DNA from: Tetracentron sinense
Taxonomy: Eukaryota; Streptophyta; Magnoliopsida; Trochodendrales; Trochodendraceae
Direction of reading: 5' to 3'
NCBI GenBank assembly: GCA_015143295.1
Contig: CM026573.1
Coordinates: forward strand, 5,754,434-5,818,433
DNA: 64,000 nt
Positions 11,301 through 22,036 of the stretch are shown in pieces; position 1 is the stretch's first letter, and every line of letters begins with the position of its first letter. The translations under genes and the position numbers were made by a program. The notes beneath the pieces were generated by a model, which was not told the DNA's origin, ran no database searches, and saw only the letters and a list, made by a program, of their open reading frames with translations.

Positions 11301-14300
11301 GGGGGATGCCACATGAGCAATCACAATCACAATCACATACATAGCCAAAGGAGAGTTATGAGCATGGAAGGCATGATATTGTATTTATAGATGAACAATA
11401 CTTTGACCGTGCCACCGAAGACACTAGCCATGGTGCACATATGTCTTTTCATGGTCATGAGAGCTAGAAATATGAGTGATGACGTCGTGTTATAGGGCAA
11501 CAGGTTGGACGAGACATGGATGACATGATTCAGGAGATGGATAGAGTGAGTGTTGACAAGCATAGTCATCCAGTTGGAGATTATGGATATGAGTGTGTCT
11601 TCATGATGCCAAAACCCTACTTATCAGGGGCTTATGTCACAATGGTCAGTCTCAAGCATCCAGTGACAGTATGGACATATCTCGAGTTTGCAAATGATGT
11701 ACATATATTTGTACTAGGCTATATACCGCGCTTTCATGAGTTGGTCACAATGTTGCTATCATCTCTAACTCACTTATAATATATTAATATATCACCCTAT
11801 TTAGTTCCTAAGCCTACAGAGTATGATTCTGTATGGTATTGAGCTTATATCATGTATATAATTCACTTTATGCCTTTATGGTCATAATTAAATACTTTCT
11901 TATTTATTTCATTAAATGTAAAGTTTTAATATCTTGATTATATGCCTTTACTTGACTAAGTGACTATTGTTTGTGTTTTCATAACTGTTTATCAGCATTG
12001 TCACATTTTTTAAACTTTTATATGATTGTATTGCCTATACTTGACTAAGAGACTATTGCTTGTGTTTTCATATATGATTATCAACATTGTTGCATTTTTT
12101 AACTTATATAATTCTTAACTCTCATATAAATGATTATAAATGTTATTGGGAGCCTTCATTTAGTTTGTTTTTAGCTTGTATTTGAAATAAGTTTTATGCA
12201 AGGTATCCAAGTTTTTCCTTGCATATTCAAGCGTATCTTAATTTTTTCCGACATATTGGCCAGTATCCAACCAATAGGTCAATATGTATCCTAAAATTGA
12301 CTTACCTATACACATACTGAGACCGATATTTTGAACCATGATCTTGACATCCAATGGTTGGATTCAAAAGCTTGCCACGTGTCAAGCGTTTAGGGGGGCG
12401 CTCACTAGATGTTCTAGTGAGCATCGCCCACTAGAATGCCACCCTAAATATATATATTATATATATAGATAGATAGATAGATAGATACCATATTTCGTTT
12501 TAATCGAACTTGAGAGGTGTAGATACGAACTCAATCTGCCGGACCCATATTAGGTCCCATATCCTCCTTAATTGGACAGCCCTAATCTGAATGACATCTT
12601 GGAAAATGTTTAAACCAACATTGACACCGTGCCAAATATTTTGAAAATGGGGAGCTAATGTAGGCGGCAGGTGGCCCCTCTAGGAACAACTGCGACAAAT
12701 CAACCCTACCGAAAACATGCCTCGAAAAGAGTCGAAAACTGCAAAATTTTCAAGAGAACTTGAGTTGTAGTTAAACCTATCCTTTTAAAGCTTACAGGCT
12801 ATTGGTTGTTTACAGGTCCTGAAGGTCTGTCCATTCCCAGTAACCATCACGGCGGTTCAGTTTGCCATTGGAACTGTGTTTGTTATTTTAATGTGGTCAT
12901 CTAATCTCTACAGAAGGCCTAAGATTACTGGTTCACAGGTATTTTATTTTTATCATTGTCCAGAATGGTTGTCAGATAATTTCCCTTTACCTAGATGTAT
13001 CATCAATCTTACATATTGCAAGACTATTCACTTTTTACAGCTTGTAGCAATCCTACCACTGGCTGTGGTGCATGTTCTGGGCAACCTTTTCACTAATATG
13101 AGTCTTGGAAAAGTGTCGGTTTCGTTTACTCACACAATTAAAGCTATGGAACCCTTTTTCTCAGTTGTACTCTCTGCCATGTTTCTTGGAGAGGTGAGGA
13201 TTTTGTATTACGTTCTCTTCTTTAATTGTATCAGCTGGATTTTCAGAACTGCAGGGAGATTAAATGCTATAGCTCTTCTATTCCAAAGATATATTCTGAC
13301 TAGCTTGCTTGTCCTTTATCAAATGAGAATGTGGAACTCGTAATTTTCAGAACCAAGTGCATTTTTTTATAGGTAGAACCAAGTGCTTGTTATAGCATGT
13401 GCTATTTATGCCCCATCTAAGCCACCATTATGTTCCTATACCCTGTGAAAATGCTTGCTCTCCATAAAATTCTGTTTATATAGTGAACATGACCATGAAA
13501 AGCTGTACGACACGGAAATTGTAGCCCTGTAGGAGGAAAATGAAGCAATTCAATAGCTCTATTTTTGGTGGATGCTCTAATTTTTTTTAATCATTTAGGT
13601 CGTTTGACTTTCAGTTTGATAACCCTATGCACGCAGATTCCTACTCTTTGGGTAGTTTCTTCCCTTGTACCAATTGTTGGTGGAGTGGCATTGGCATCTC
13701 TAACTGAAGCATCTTTTAATTGGTAAGCAGATCTATATGATTACTTTTTTAATTAATTTTTTTTAGAGAAGCATGTGTCTTTTGGTGCATGGGAGATTCT
13801 TTATTTTCTTTATACAGTATCTTAGTTCCGATTCTGTTAAAAGAAAACATAATTACTAAAAATAGGTGAAGTGGTTCACCTAATTTCTGATAAATGACCT
13901 CTTCATTCTGTTTTTTTGAAACAGGGCTGGGTTTTGGAGCGCAATGGCTTCCAATCTTACTAACCAATCTCGCAATGTCCTTAGCAAGAAGTTCATGGTT
14001 AAGAAAGAGGTAGTTTCAATGTTCCAGATGCGATGTGAGTCTTATTGTCTTCTTCTAATATTTTATCAATCACTGATTGTTGTACCAATAGCTTTGCTGA
14101 TCCGGTGAAAAATTTTGGTTACTTTTCTGGATTGTTACTGAAATAGTCATGTCAAAGCCAGTGCACAAGCATAGCCAATTTATCACATCATTTCTTGCTC
14201 TTTAAATTTGTTCAAAGATGTTCTGTATTTAGAATAGACTCTTAACCAGCAATCTGTTCGTAAACAGGAATCTCTGGACAATATAACTCTCTTCTCAATA

Positions 14301-17005
14301 ATAACAATCATGTCGTTCATCCTGCTATCCCCTGTGGCTATTTTCATGGAAGGCGTCAAGTTTACTCCTTCATACATGCAGTCTGTTGTGAGTGATACAT
14401 TTTACAAACTAGAAATTACTAAAAAAGTAGTTATTGTTTGTTTAATGTCCAGAAATATTTTACTTATGATGAGTTCTTTGTTCTTTTTATTTCTGACATG
14501 TCAGGGCTTGAATGTTAGAGAGGTATATGTGAGATCTCTTTTGGCTGCGCTCTGTTTCCATGCTTATCAGCAGGTGAGTCTTTTTATGTATTTTCCTGCT
14601 CTTCCCAGAACCCTGTTCCTAAAGTGTTTATAAGTGACCTTGTTAGCACTAGCCCCCATTTGATGGTTTATTCACTTTGAAATGGAATGACCACAACCAC
14701 ATTGCTAAAACTGAATCATAAGACCCAAGTCTTGAACCTATAACTTCTCATGAGCTAAAAACTGCTTTTTTGACCTTAGATATGCTAAAGACATTGACAA
14801 AGCTCAAGGGACAGTATTTCTGATGTGTGTTATTTTATGGTCATCTCTAGAAGTTTTAGATGCCCTTAATTCTTATGACTATTTGAATCAATTAGATTAA
14901 TGGATGTTTGCAATAATTTGCTTAACACTTTTTATATGTTTTTCATTTCTCTTCTTCACTTTGCCTATCAATGGTAGACCATCATGGCCGCACTGGGTTA
15001 AGATTACTAGACGTTTAAAGTGTTTTCAGCACCAAAAGCGCTTTTGGACTGCATAAACATGTTTGGTTTGCATTAAGAAATAGTGATTTGGTGAAAATTA
15101 TTAGGGCTATAAGTACTTGTCTTAAACGGCGGGGGACTGATAAATATAAGTGTCATTTTTTACTATATTGACTCCCTCTCTTCTCTCAACTTCTTCCTTC
15201 TCACCCCCTCCCCCATCTCCCTCTTGCCATGGTGGCAGAGATGTCAATGGCAAAGGCGATGGCAATGGTGTCGACAATGGGAATGGCGTCTGGATACTCC
15301 CTCCTTCTCTTTTCTTTTTTTGCAAGTAGTTTACTCATAGAAACAGAGATTCGTCAGGAACATATGCCTTTTAATGACTTCAAGTGGATTTTATGCAAGT
15401 TTTTTTTTTTTTGGATTCCTATTTGTTCTTACTAATTTATTGTTTGTGATCCCATTTTATCTTCCATAACTCCATTTTTTATTTTTTATTTCTGAATCAA
15501 TTATTTTGTAAATTTGTTCATTTTTTTTGTTATTATTGAAAAAGATCATACAATTTTAATCTAATATTTGATAGATTTTCATTTTCTGCTTTACCGAGTC
15601 AGAGTTCTTGTAAATTCCTCTTTCATTTTGATTCTTCTTTCTTGCCTGGGTGGATAGGGGAGTGCCTGCCTAGATCAGGATTTGGCAATAGGGTGGTCCT
15701 GAATCACTCCTGACTAGGTGAGGCGATGGACTAGGTGTCACCTAGACGACATTTTGACTACACTGATGCAACCCTTTCTTACCCATGCTTAGGAAAGCAG
15801 CCCCCGAAACAACTGAACCTGCTCTTCTATTTGAGTCAAAGGTCTCTCTTGTTCTCAGAGAAGCCGAAGGTTGCTTTAACCCAAAAGGTGATCACTGAAA
15901 GGGACACCGTCACACAGAAGGTTCAGTTATTTGTTAATATTCCCTTGACTTTTGCGGTTGACATGGCAATCACTGTATAACTCTTACCAATACTTATAAC
16001 ATGCCAAATCATTTTTACTCCACATCTATCTCCTATCTGACAACCCCATATTTGTTTCTAACCCTCTTGGCCGCCATATAGATGAATATGGACCCATTGG
16101 TCATTCTATCGTTGAATAAGAACAAAACTTCTTATGAAAATATTCTATAAAAAAGATCAACTAAATATATATGCATAACCTCTATTATGAAATAGTTTCA
16201 CCTCTGTGCAGATGTAATTGTATTTCAACCCTCCTTAAGACAGGCCCTTTTGGAGTGGTTGCTTGGACTTACTCTTATGGCACCTTAGTGGCTACCCTAG
16301 GTCGGGCTTTGTGTGTGTTTGTTTAGACTTTGAGCTTAGAGTGTGTGTTAGTTACATAATATCATTTCAACCAAAAAAAATCTATTGGTCTGAATCTGGT
16401 AGTTTCAATTATACGCACAAGCTCTATTATGTAATAATTTCAACTTTATTCAAATTTGTAATTGTATTTGATTGCCATTTGTTACAAATTGCCCATTCTT
16501 GTCAAAAAATAAAAATTTCCAACGCATCGGTTAGGAAAGACCATGCTCACCCTATTATGTAAGCCTTGTAAGGCATAAGCTTTTTGGGTTGGTTTTACCA
16601 TTTTCATAACAATTTTACCTCCAAATTATTGGAGGTTAATGTTATGAATGCTGATATTATTGGTTTGAATCTTGCAGGTTTCTTACATGATATTACAGAG
16701 GGTATCACCTGTCACCCACTCTGTGGGCAATTGTGTTAAGCGGGTGGTGGTCATTGTGACCTCAGTTCTCTTCTTCCGAACACCTGTCACACCTGTCAAC
16801 TCTCTCGGTAAATCCCTTGTTACCCACTACTTAAAAATGTCTATGTCGTGACTCGTGACCAACTTCAATTTGTCCTTCAATTATTTCCCACTTTCCACTC
16901 TGGTTAAGACACCCATTGCTGGCTCTAATTGCAGGAACCGGGGTGGCACTTGCTGGGGTCTTCTTGTATTCAAGGGTGAAGCGGATAAAGCCAAAGGCAG
17001 AATGA
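4843..17005 (+). CDS. PPT: Plastid phosphoenolpyruvate/phosphate translocator
   Basis: Predicted inner-envelope antiporter that imports PEP into plastids in exchange for phosphate, feeding the shikimate pathway and fatty acid synthesis. The nine exons are 4843-5217, 12816-12938, 13041-13193, 13637-13722, 13925-14009, 14268-14387, 14505-14573, 16678-16807 and 16935-17005. All junctions are GT-AG with matching phase and give 403 residues, the usual family length. Residues 1 to about 90 are Ser-rich with few acids, a transit peptide. The TPT/drug-metabolite transporter fold follows, with family hallmarks [42 protein letters not shown] and [17 protein letters not shown]. These separate PPT from TPT, GPT and XPT. 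The first ATG opening the transit peptide was chosen. Intron 1 is 7.6 kb and loaded with transposons, and intron 7 is 2.1 kb. No disabling change was seen. PPT1 and PPT2 types cannot be separated here. Confidence 0.93.
5678..5900. mobile_element. Degraded hAT-type repeat in PPT intron 1
   Basis: Begins TAGGGCTGTTAAGCGGTC, the same opening as the GATC and AGCT families, and continues with GATC-containing words (GATCCAGGGTCCG, GGATGATATCC, TGGATCCCTCGATC). The right end and target duplication were not found. Confidence 0.45.
6870..7125. repeat. Clustered (CT)n tracts in PPT intron 1
   Basis: CT runs at about 6880-6895, 6910-6926 and 7091-7122 lie in a pyrimidine-rich stretch. The rest of 5900-7850 is AT-rich intron with nothing else recognised. 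Confidence 0.8.
7856..8106. repeat. 61-bp minisatellite, decaying
   Basis: Units at 7856 and 7917 are near identical over 61 bp (GGGGCAACTACCCCC then CCATGGCTATGTCATG then TAAATAATTA). A diverged third copy starts near 8012 and a partial fourth near 8090, separated by a TA run at 7976-7995. Each unit contains GGGGCAACTACCCCC, which can pair with itself. Confidence 0.75.
8117..8779. mobile_element. AGCT-palindrome non-autonomous hAT element (copy 2) in PPT intron 1
   Basis: Left end TAGGGCTGTGCTCAAGC, right end in reverse complement TAGGGTGTATTCGAGCC. The flanks ACTACGAC (8109-8116) and GCTATGAC (8780-8787) match at 6 of 8 positions, an aged target duplication. Facing arrays of AAGCTCGAGC-like words surround a (TA)n tract at 8329-8383 and an AT-rich core shared, inverted, with the copy at 1735-2285. 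Confidence 0.75.
8780..10088. other. PPT intron 1 spacer
   Basis: AT-rich intron DNA with no exon or RNA gene recognised. A stretch at 9230-9265 carries a CACGTGCAATTCACGTG self-complementary motif. Confidence 0.5.
10089..12340. mobile_element. Decayed hAT element with CGATA/TATCG palindrome ends
   Basis: Left end CATGGAGTAAAATATCG and right end (reverse complement CATGGTTCAAAATATCGG) form terminal inverted repeats with hAT-like CA...TG ends. Flanks ATATTGAT (10081-10088) and ATCTTGAC (12341-12348) match at 6 of 8. Both termini carry CGATACATATCG/CGATATGTATCG words. The interior holds a broken BED zinc-finger frame (10866) and acidic-repeat DNA, but no recognisable catalytic domain. It lies in PPT intron 1. 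Confidence 0.7.
10866..11100 (+). pseudogene. Broken BED zinc-finger transposase fragment
   Basis: An ATG opens a frame whose first about 50 residues ([20 protein letters not shown] then YCEFLYKG) match the BED finger of hAT transposases, including the transposase at 61548 (DIGWKY...CNFCHTTYKGG). The frame stops after GSGITH. A one-base shift continues as [20 protein letters not shown], the normal second half of the finger. So the gene is frameshifted and lacks the catalytic region. A later open stretch (11516-11779) is not recognisable. Confidence 0.65.
12467..12488. repeat. (GATA)n microsatellite
   Basis: Five to six GATA units after a TA-rich run in PPT intron 1. Confidence 0.8.
14574..16677. 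other. PPT intron 7 with a CTAG-family hAT end
   Basis: A 2.1-kb intron. The segment about 15640-15765 ends ACTAGGTGTCACCTAGACGA...TTTGACTACACTG. The reverse complement begins CAGTGTAGTCAAAATGTCG and matches the termini at 56051 and 60017. The left end of this copy was not located. The rest shows nothing recognised. Confidence 0.5.
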
Positions 17006-18280
17006 GGTTTTTAGCATGGAGAAAAGGTGTTTTTAACTTTGTTGTCTGGGAACCAAATCCATCTCAGTAAGAGTGCCAAGTAGTTTAGTTCACTCAGGAA
17101 TTTATTTTTTTTTGCCTTTCTTTTTTCCCTTTATTGAGAATGTGTAATTCTTTTGCCACTTCTCTTCAATTTTACAAGCTGGCATGCCTGATTTTGAAGG
17201 GAGGTTTGTTTTCCTATCTCAACTTTTCTTCAGTAGATCTTCTTCTGAATGAAGATATAGAAGCCTCCATATACATAATCTACAGGGGGCCTTGTTTCAG
17301 AGGTGTAGTGGTACTGAGAGGCAGTGACATCCTCGTAACTGCCCATGAATTGGCATGTGCCCCACCTCAACAATCCAAATGATTTGCGTACTGGGTCAAT
17401 ATCCTAGTTTCTCCTCTTTTAGGACGATCGTCAGTTCTAAATGAGGTTAGGCTGAATAAAAGGCACGGTGCATCTTCAAAGCAAAATCTACTACACCAGT
17501 CTGATTACACTATACTAGTATTTGCGGCTTTTGAAGTCTCATGGAATTGCAATCCTAAGAAATGAGAAGCAAAAGAACTATATGAAAAAATTATTCTCGG
17601 CCTAAACAGGAAAAAAGTGATTTGGAAATGAGACTTCCTCCACTAGTAGACCAACCATGGAGTCAAGGCAATCAAAGCATTCACATGTTGCTTACAGAGC
17701 TGAAGCACTCCGTATCGGAGAAGGACCCAATTTGCGGAAACGTACACATACAGGTAATGCACCATGGAAATGGTCACATACGGGTAAAATGCATCATCTT
17801 GACGACGCATGAAGAACAAAGAAAATCAAGCAGTGGCAATGCTTATTGATTCGCATGTCCATGCTCGATTCACCTTTCAGGACCCCTAGTTTTGAACCAA
17901 ACTCTTTGATGAGCAATAGCCCAAACCTCACACTACGGAACGATCTCAACCATAGGATTGAACAGGATTATTATAAATCAAGCTTTAAGATTGACACATT
18001 TCCCTTTACTAGGGATTTAGAGGCTTCTAACAGGCCCTAATGCACTAATTTGTACAGTAAGAATTATCTGAATGTTAATGGACTTTGGTTTGTAGCCAAT
18101 ACAAGAGATGGCATAGCTTTCTGAGAAGAGGAAAGTAAACTGAGAGAAGGAAAATAATACTTCAACAGGCTAGTCTGGCCACAGCTCACCCCAAAGTGGT
18201 CTAGCTGGTTCGAGCACCATGTATCCTGCAATCAAGGTGTGTTTAATCCTTAAGCCATTGTTAATCTATATGCTTCTGTA
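17006..18280. other. PPT 3' flank, no gene recognised
   Basis: Contains the PPT 3' UTR and spacer. Short open frames (for example 17622-17849) have no recognisable domain or codon character. Confidence 0.5.
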
Positions 18281-18485
18281 CAGTTTTTTCCTTAATGAAA
18301 TTCTGTTTACCGATCAAAAACAAAAACTGTTGGTAAGGTGGTGTACGAGTTAAGAAGTTAGATTCCTTTGCTTGTGGCTAATTCTTATCTTATCTCCTTT
18401 TTGGTTCATCATTTGTGAATGTGTATGCTTTGTACAGTTTTTTCCTTAATGAAATTACGTTTACCGATCGGGAAAAAAAAACCAT
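18180..18485 (+). repeat. Retroposon 3' tails in tandem
   Basis: The phrase TGTACAGTTTTTTCCTTAAT followed by GAAATT, GTTTACCGATC and an A-rich run occurs at 18280-18325 and again at 18432-18485. TTACCGATxAAAA tails also end the LINE fragments at 38797 and 53056, so these are 3' ends of LINE-type (or LINE-mobilised) copies. The body upstream (18185-18230) has a GGTTCGAGCACC box reminiscent of a tRNA-derived SINE. Confidence 0.45.
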
Positions 18486-21400
18486 AAGGCATTGTTTGTC
18501 TTTTCGATGCAGTCAAGCATTGTTAATTTCAGATTCCATGGTGTAAACCTGCGACGAGACCACTAAATTTGGTAGATCAATAGCTACAGGTTGTTTTTCT
18601 CAGCATTCAATCAACAAAAATAAATGCAAATGACTAAACTAAATATGTTAACTAAAATTATTATCTGCAAATTACAATTATAGAGTTTGTTATGTGTGTC
18701 TGATATCTGGAGAAAGATTGTTCCGGTTCATACAAAAAATAGAGTAGAGTAGATTGCATTGAGAGTCTTAAATGAACATTAAGCAAATACAAGAAAGTAG
18801 ATTATTTGAGTCCAACTATTCATAACTCCTTATATGCATATACATACATGGACTCCATTCATAACTTAGTGCCCACTATTTATTTTTGTCTACTTTATTG
18901 ATGGGCTGCTATTTGAACTGCAGTGATTTTTATTTTTTATTTTTTTGATCAGTAAACAGGCGATCTATTAAATAAAAATGAAAAAAATATAGAAAGAGAC
19001 TCGAGAGTTTACTGAATGAGTAAACAAAATTATGATTATTATTATTATTAAAAAAGCTCACTAGGACAACATTCACAATGTTGGTCAAGTGAATTTGATG
19101 ATCCCTACAAATACTCAATACCACTTCTACTACAGATGAACAAGCATATTTTCCTTAGGAGGAAGAGCTTTGAACATGGCACCTTCCATAACCAAATGAA
19201 GCATTAAAAGGATCAGAGGACCCTTTGCTAGATGAAATTTACAGGGATCTAAAGGGTATTTACACTTCTAGTCTTTTTATCAGTTGCTTTTTCATAATAG
19301 ATGGAGGATTGACATTGAGAAAAGACTAGTGAGAGCTATCTCACAACTTTCAACACATGGGTCCCAAATGGGGTTACAGATCTTTATCACTACCACATTG
19401 TATCTATAAGTAAATAGAACATAGGTAATTTCACAAAATCAGAGTATTGCGACCATAATAAAAACATAAAACACAACCTGGGACCCACAACTTTGAATTA
19501 ATATCTCATTTAAATATTTGTTCTCATCCTTGTAATATAGTGGAATCCATCCTATGTCTTCCACTAGCTTGTGTACCTTAGTAACTGAACCAACAAAAAA
19601 TTCCAAGCCAATCCCCTCACATCCATGTGAAAGACCATTTACACTGTACTAAGGTCAGACATGTCTCTTCCTTGGCATGTATAACAAAGATAGCTACAAG
19701 AAATTTGGTCCACACAGTGGGGTGCTATGCAGGTGGACAAATTCCATCTAAATGTTATATATTTCCTTGGACACGCCATCGTAACCCAAAATAAAAAAGG
19801 ACTGAATGATAAATGTCGTCTAACCAAGAAAGGCCATAGTAAACCTATAATCATGAACTTTAAGAAGGGATTATGTGGGTTTTGGTAACATTCGCATCAT
19901 GTAATTTTTATGGGTATAGGGGTTTTGGTTTTATGTCCCCCAATTATCTTTGCTTGTAATCTATCTAATATAAAGGTAGGGGTCTGCCAAACCCCGTCTC
20001 CACTAAATGGCTTTCATGGAAAAAAAAACTCTAGTCATGAACTTTAATTTCTCACCCCTTCATTAGTTTTGATGTGCTATTGAAAAGAAAAGCCATGCAA
20101 GGAAACTGACACTGACCCGGACAATGGAACATGACAGCGTTGTCGACTAGTATAACAGTTCTAACAACTGCACATCACAAGAGAACTACAAACAAAGCTT
20201 TAAAGCCAAATATTCAGGAAACAAGATCAAAAGGATGATGGTAAAGGGAGATGGGTCACTTTAATTAACAAATTAACCCCTTTGGACACACTAGCTGAGT
20301 GGCAATTATTAAAATCCTGTCAAACACGAACTTGGAAAAAAAATGTGAAGTACTCCCATGGCCAATGCTAAAGCAGAAAAGACCCTCTCCTAACTTGCCT
20401 CAACCATTACTGGATGCTCGGCCGACACATACTTCATTCAAGGTCCGTATTAGACTGCTACTGCTTAGAGGACTATTTTTAGTAAAAAAAAGGTTCAGCC
20501 TCAATAAGAGAGTGCTGGTGGGGGGAAATGAGAATAGGACACAGATGAAGTGACACGCATTAGAGGACTCAAGACCCATAGTTCAGTGGCTCCACCAAAG
20601 GCTATCCCAGACCCAAAATTGACTCAAGTGGATGATCCTCACATCACACTTGTTGTACTCTTTAAGATGATTTTTTAAAAAAATGGTGAAAGATGCACAA
20701 ATTCCCTGTCTATAGTCTTGATGCAAGAAATCTCTGTAGTCGTTCCACAACTCTTAAGAAAATATAACACGGCATAAATGACACGCATAAAATCAGAGAA
20801 ATCCATGTTTCTTGAATGCATAGGTTTGAATACATATAGATGTAAGTTGACCAGTACCTACATGTGTTGACCAAGTATTAATACAGAGTAGGCATCTCTG
20901 CACTCACGAATCCATGTGATCACATTACATATATACAAAATATTTATTGCGGATACATGTACACTTATCTACAAGCAACCAAAAGTTATGATCATCTCTC
21001 GACATGCATAAATATATACTCATCCATTACAATTAAACAAACGACTGTGTATTTATGTAAATAGATTCAAGTAGTGCATGCAACTCCTGTCAAAATGTCC
21101 ATAAGTCTAGGAGATGTTATGTCACCAGTTATCTGTCAATATAAGAGTCAGCTTTATGGTGCTGGGAACTCTTTGTCACAATCATAGAGATGGTACATTG
21201 TTTTCCAATATTTCTTAATATTATTTCATCTTTGGCAAATTCTGTAATCAACTTGAACTTAAAATCAATATGTCCCACAACAATTCTAGAGTTCTTATTT
21301 TCTTCTCCGTTATTTTTTTTTTTTCAAACAACAAAATCAATGGTATCATATAAAATTTATGCGGTACATATCTACAAGAAAGTGTACATTGCTCTCTGGG

Positions 21401-22036
21401 GTGGCCACTATGTGCTTCCATGCATTGAATTTTTGGTCCTTTTGTAAGAAATATTATCTGAGAACAAGTTGCAGGTCATGTGGGTTTAGAGTAGCTTATG
21501 TTCAATACCTCTAAGAGTTTATATCTGTCCAAACTTTCCCCACGGCTAAATAAAAAGGACATGACTTTCTCCCAACTTCTTTTGCAATTGAAGTTACAAA
21601 GGCTGATCCATCAATGTAATAATTGACTTGCAGGTACTTATAATAGTTGAGTTATATTTGCAGCTTACAGATTTTCAAGGTTCAACTACTTAAACAAGAA
21701 AACCAGAAAGAGCAAATCTAAGGAGAGATAACTAGTAACTATACTATCAAGCAAAGTGATGAAGCAAACTCTTCATAAATTATAAATCAGACACACATAT
21801 ATGGATAAATAAAGATTTAATACCAAACATAAAAGAAAAAATAACATATTTTCATTATCAAAGTTATGTTCTTCTGCCCAGTCTATAGCACTACTACAAG
21901 CGGCATACTCTGTTGCCGCAGGTTAGAAACAGAAACAGGAACACCACACTGACAAGATAATATCCAAATTACATAAACAACATGAGACCTCTCGAGCACC
22001 TCTAACAACTTACTTACCTGAATTAGTGTATAGGTT
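18486..22036. other. Spacer between PPT and BOR
   Basis: AT-rich DNA. About 19870-20030 reads like a retroposon 3' end (GTATAGGGGTTTTGGTTTTA, then CTTGTAATCTATCTAATATA, then an A run). About 18940-18975 is a reverse-oriented tail of the same kind as those at 18.3 kb. No gene recognised. The part just above 22036 on this side holds the BOR 3' UTR. Confidence 0.45.

Noticed and set aside
11069-11320. Open frame on the minus strand opposite acidic-repeat DNA
   Set aside because: It is the antisense shadow of GATGATGAC-type repeats within a dead hAT element.
17622-17849. 75-residue open frame after PPT
   Set aside because: No recognisable domain, no splice context, and typical of random frames in this spacer.
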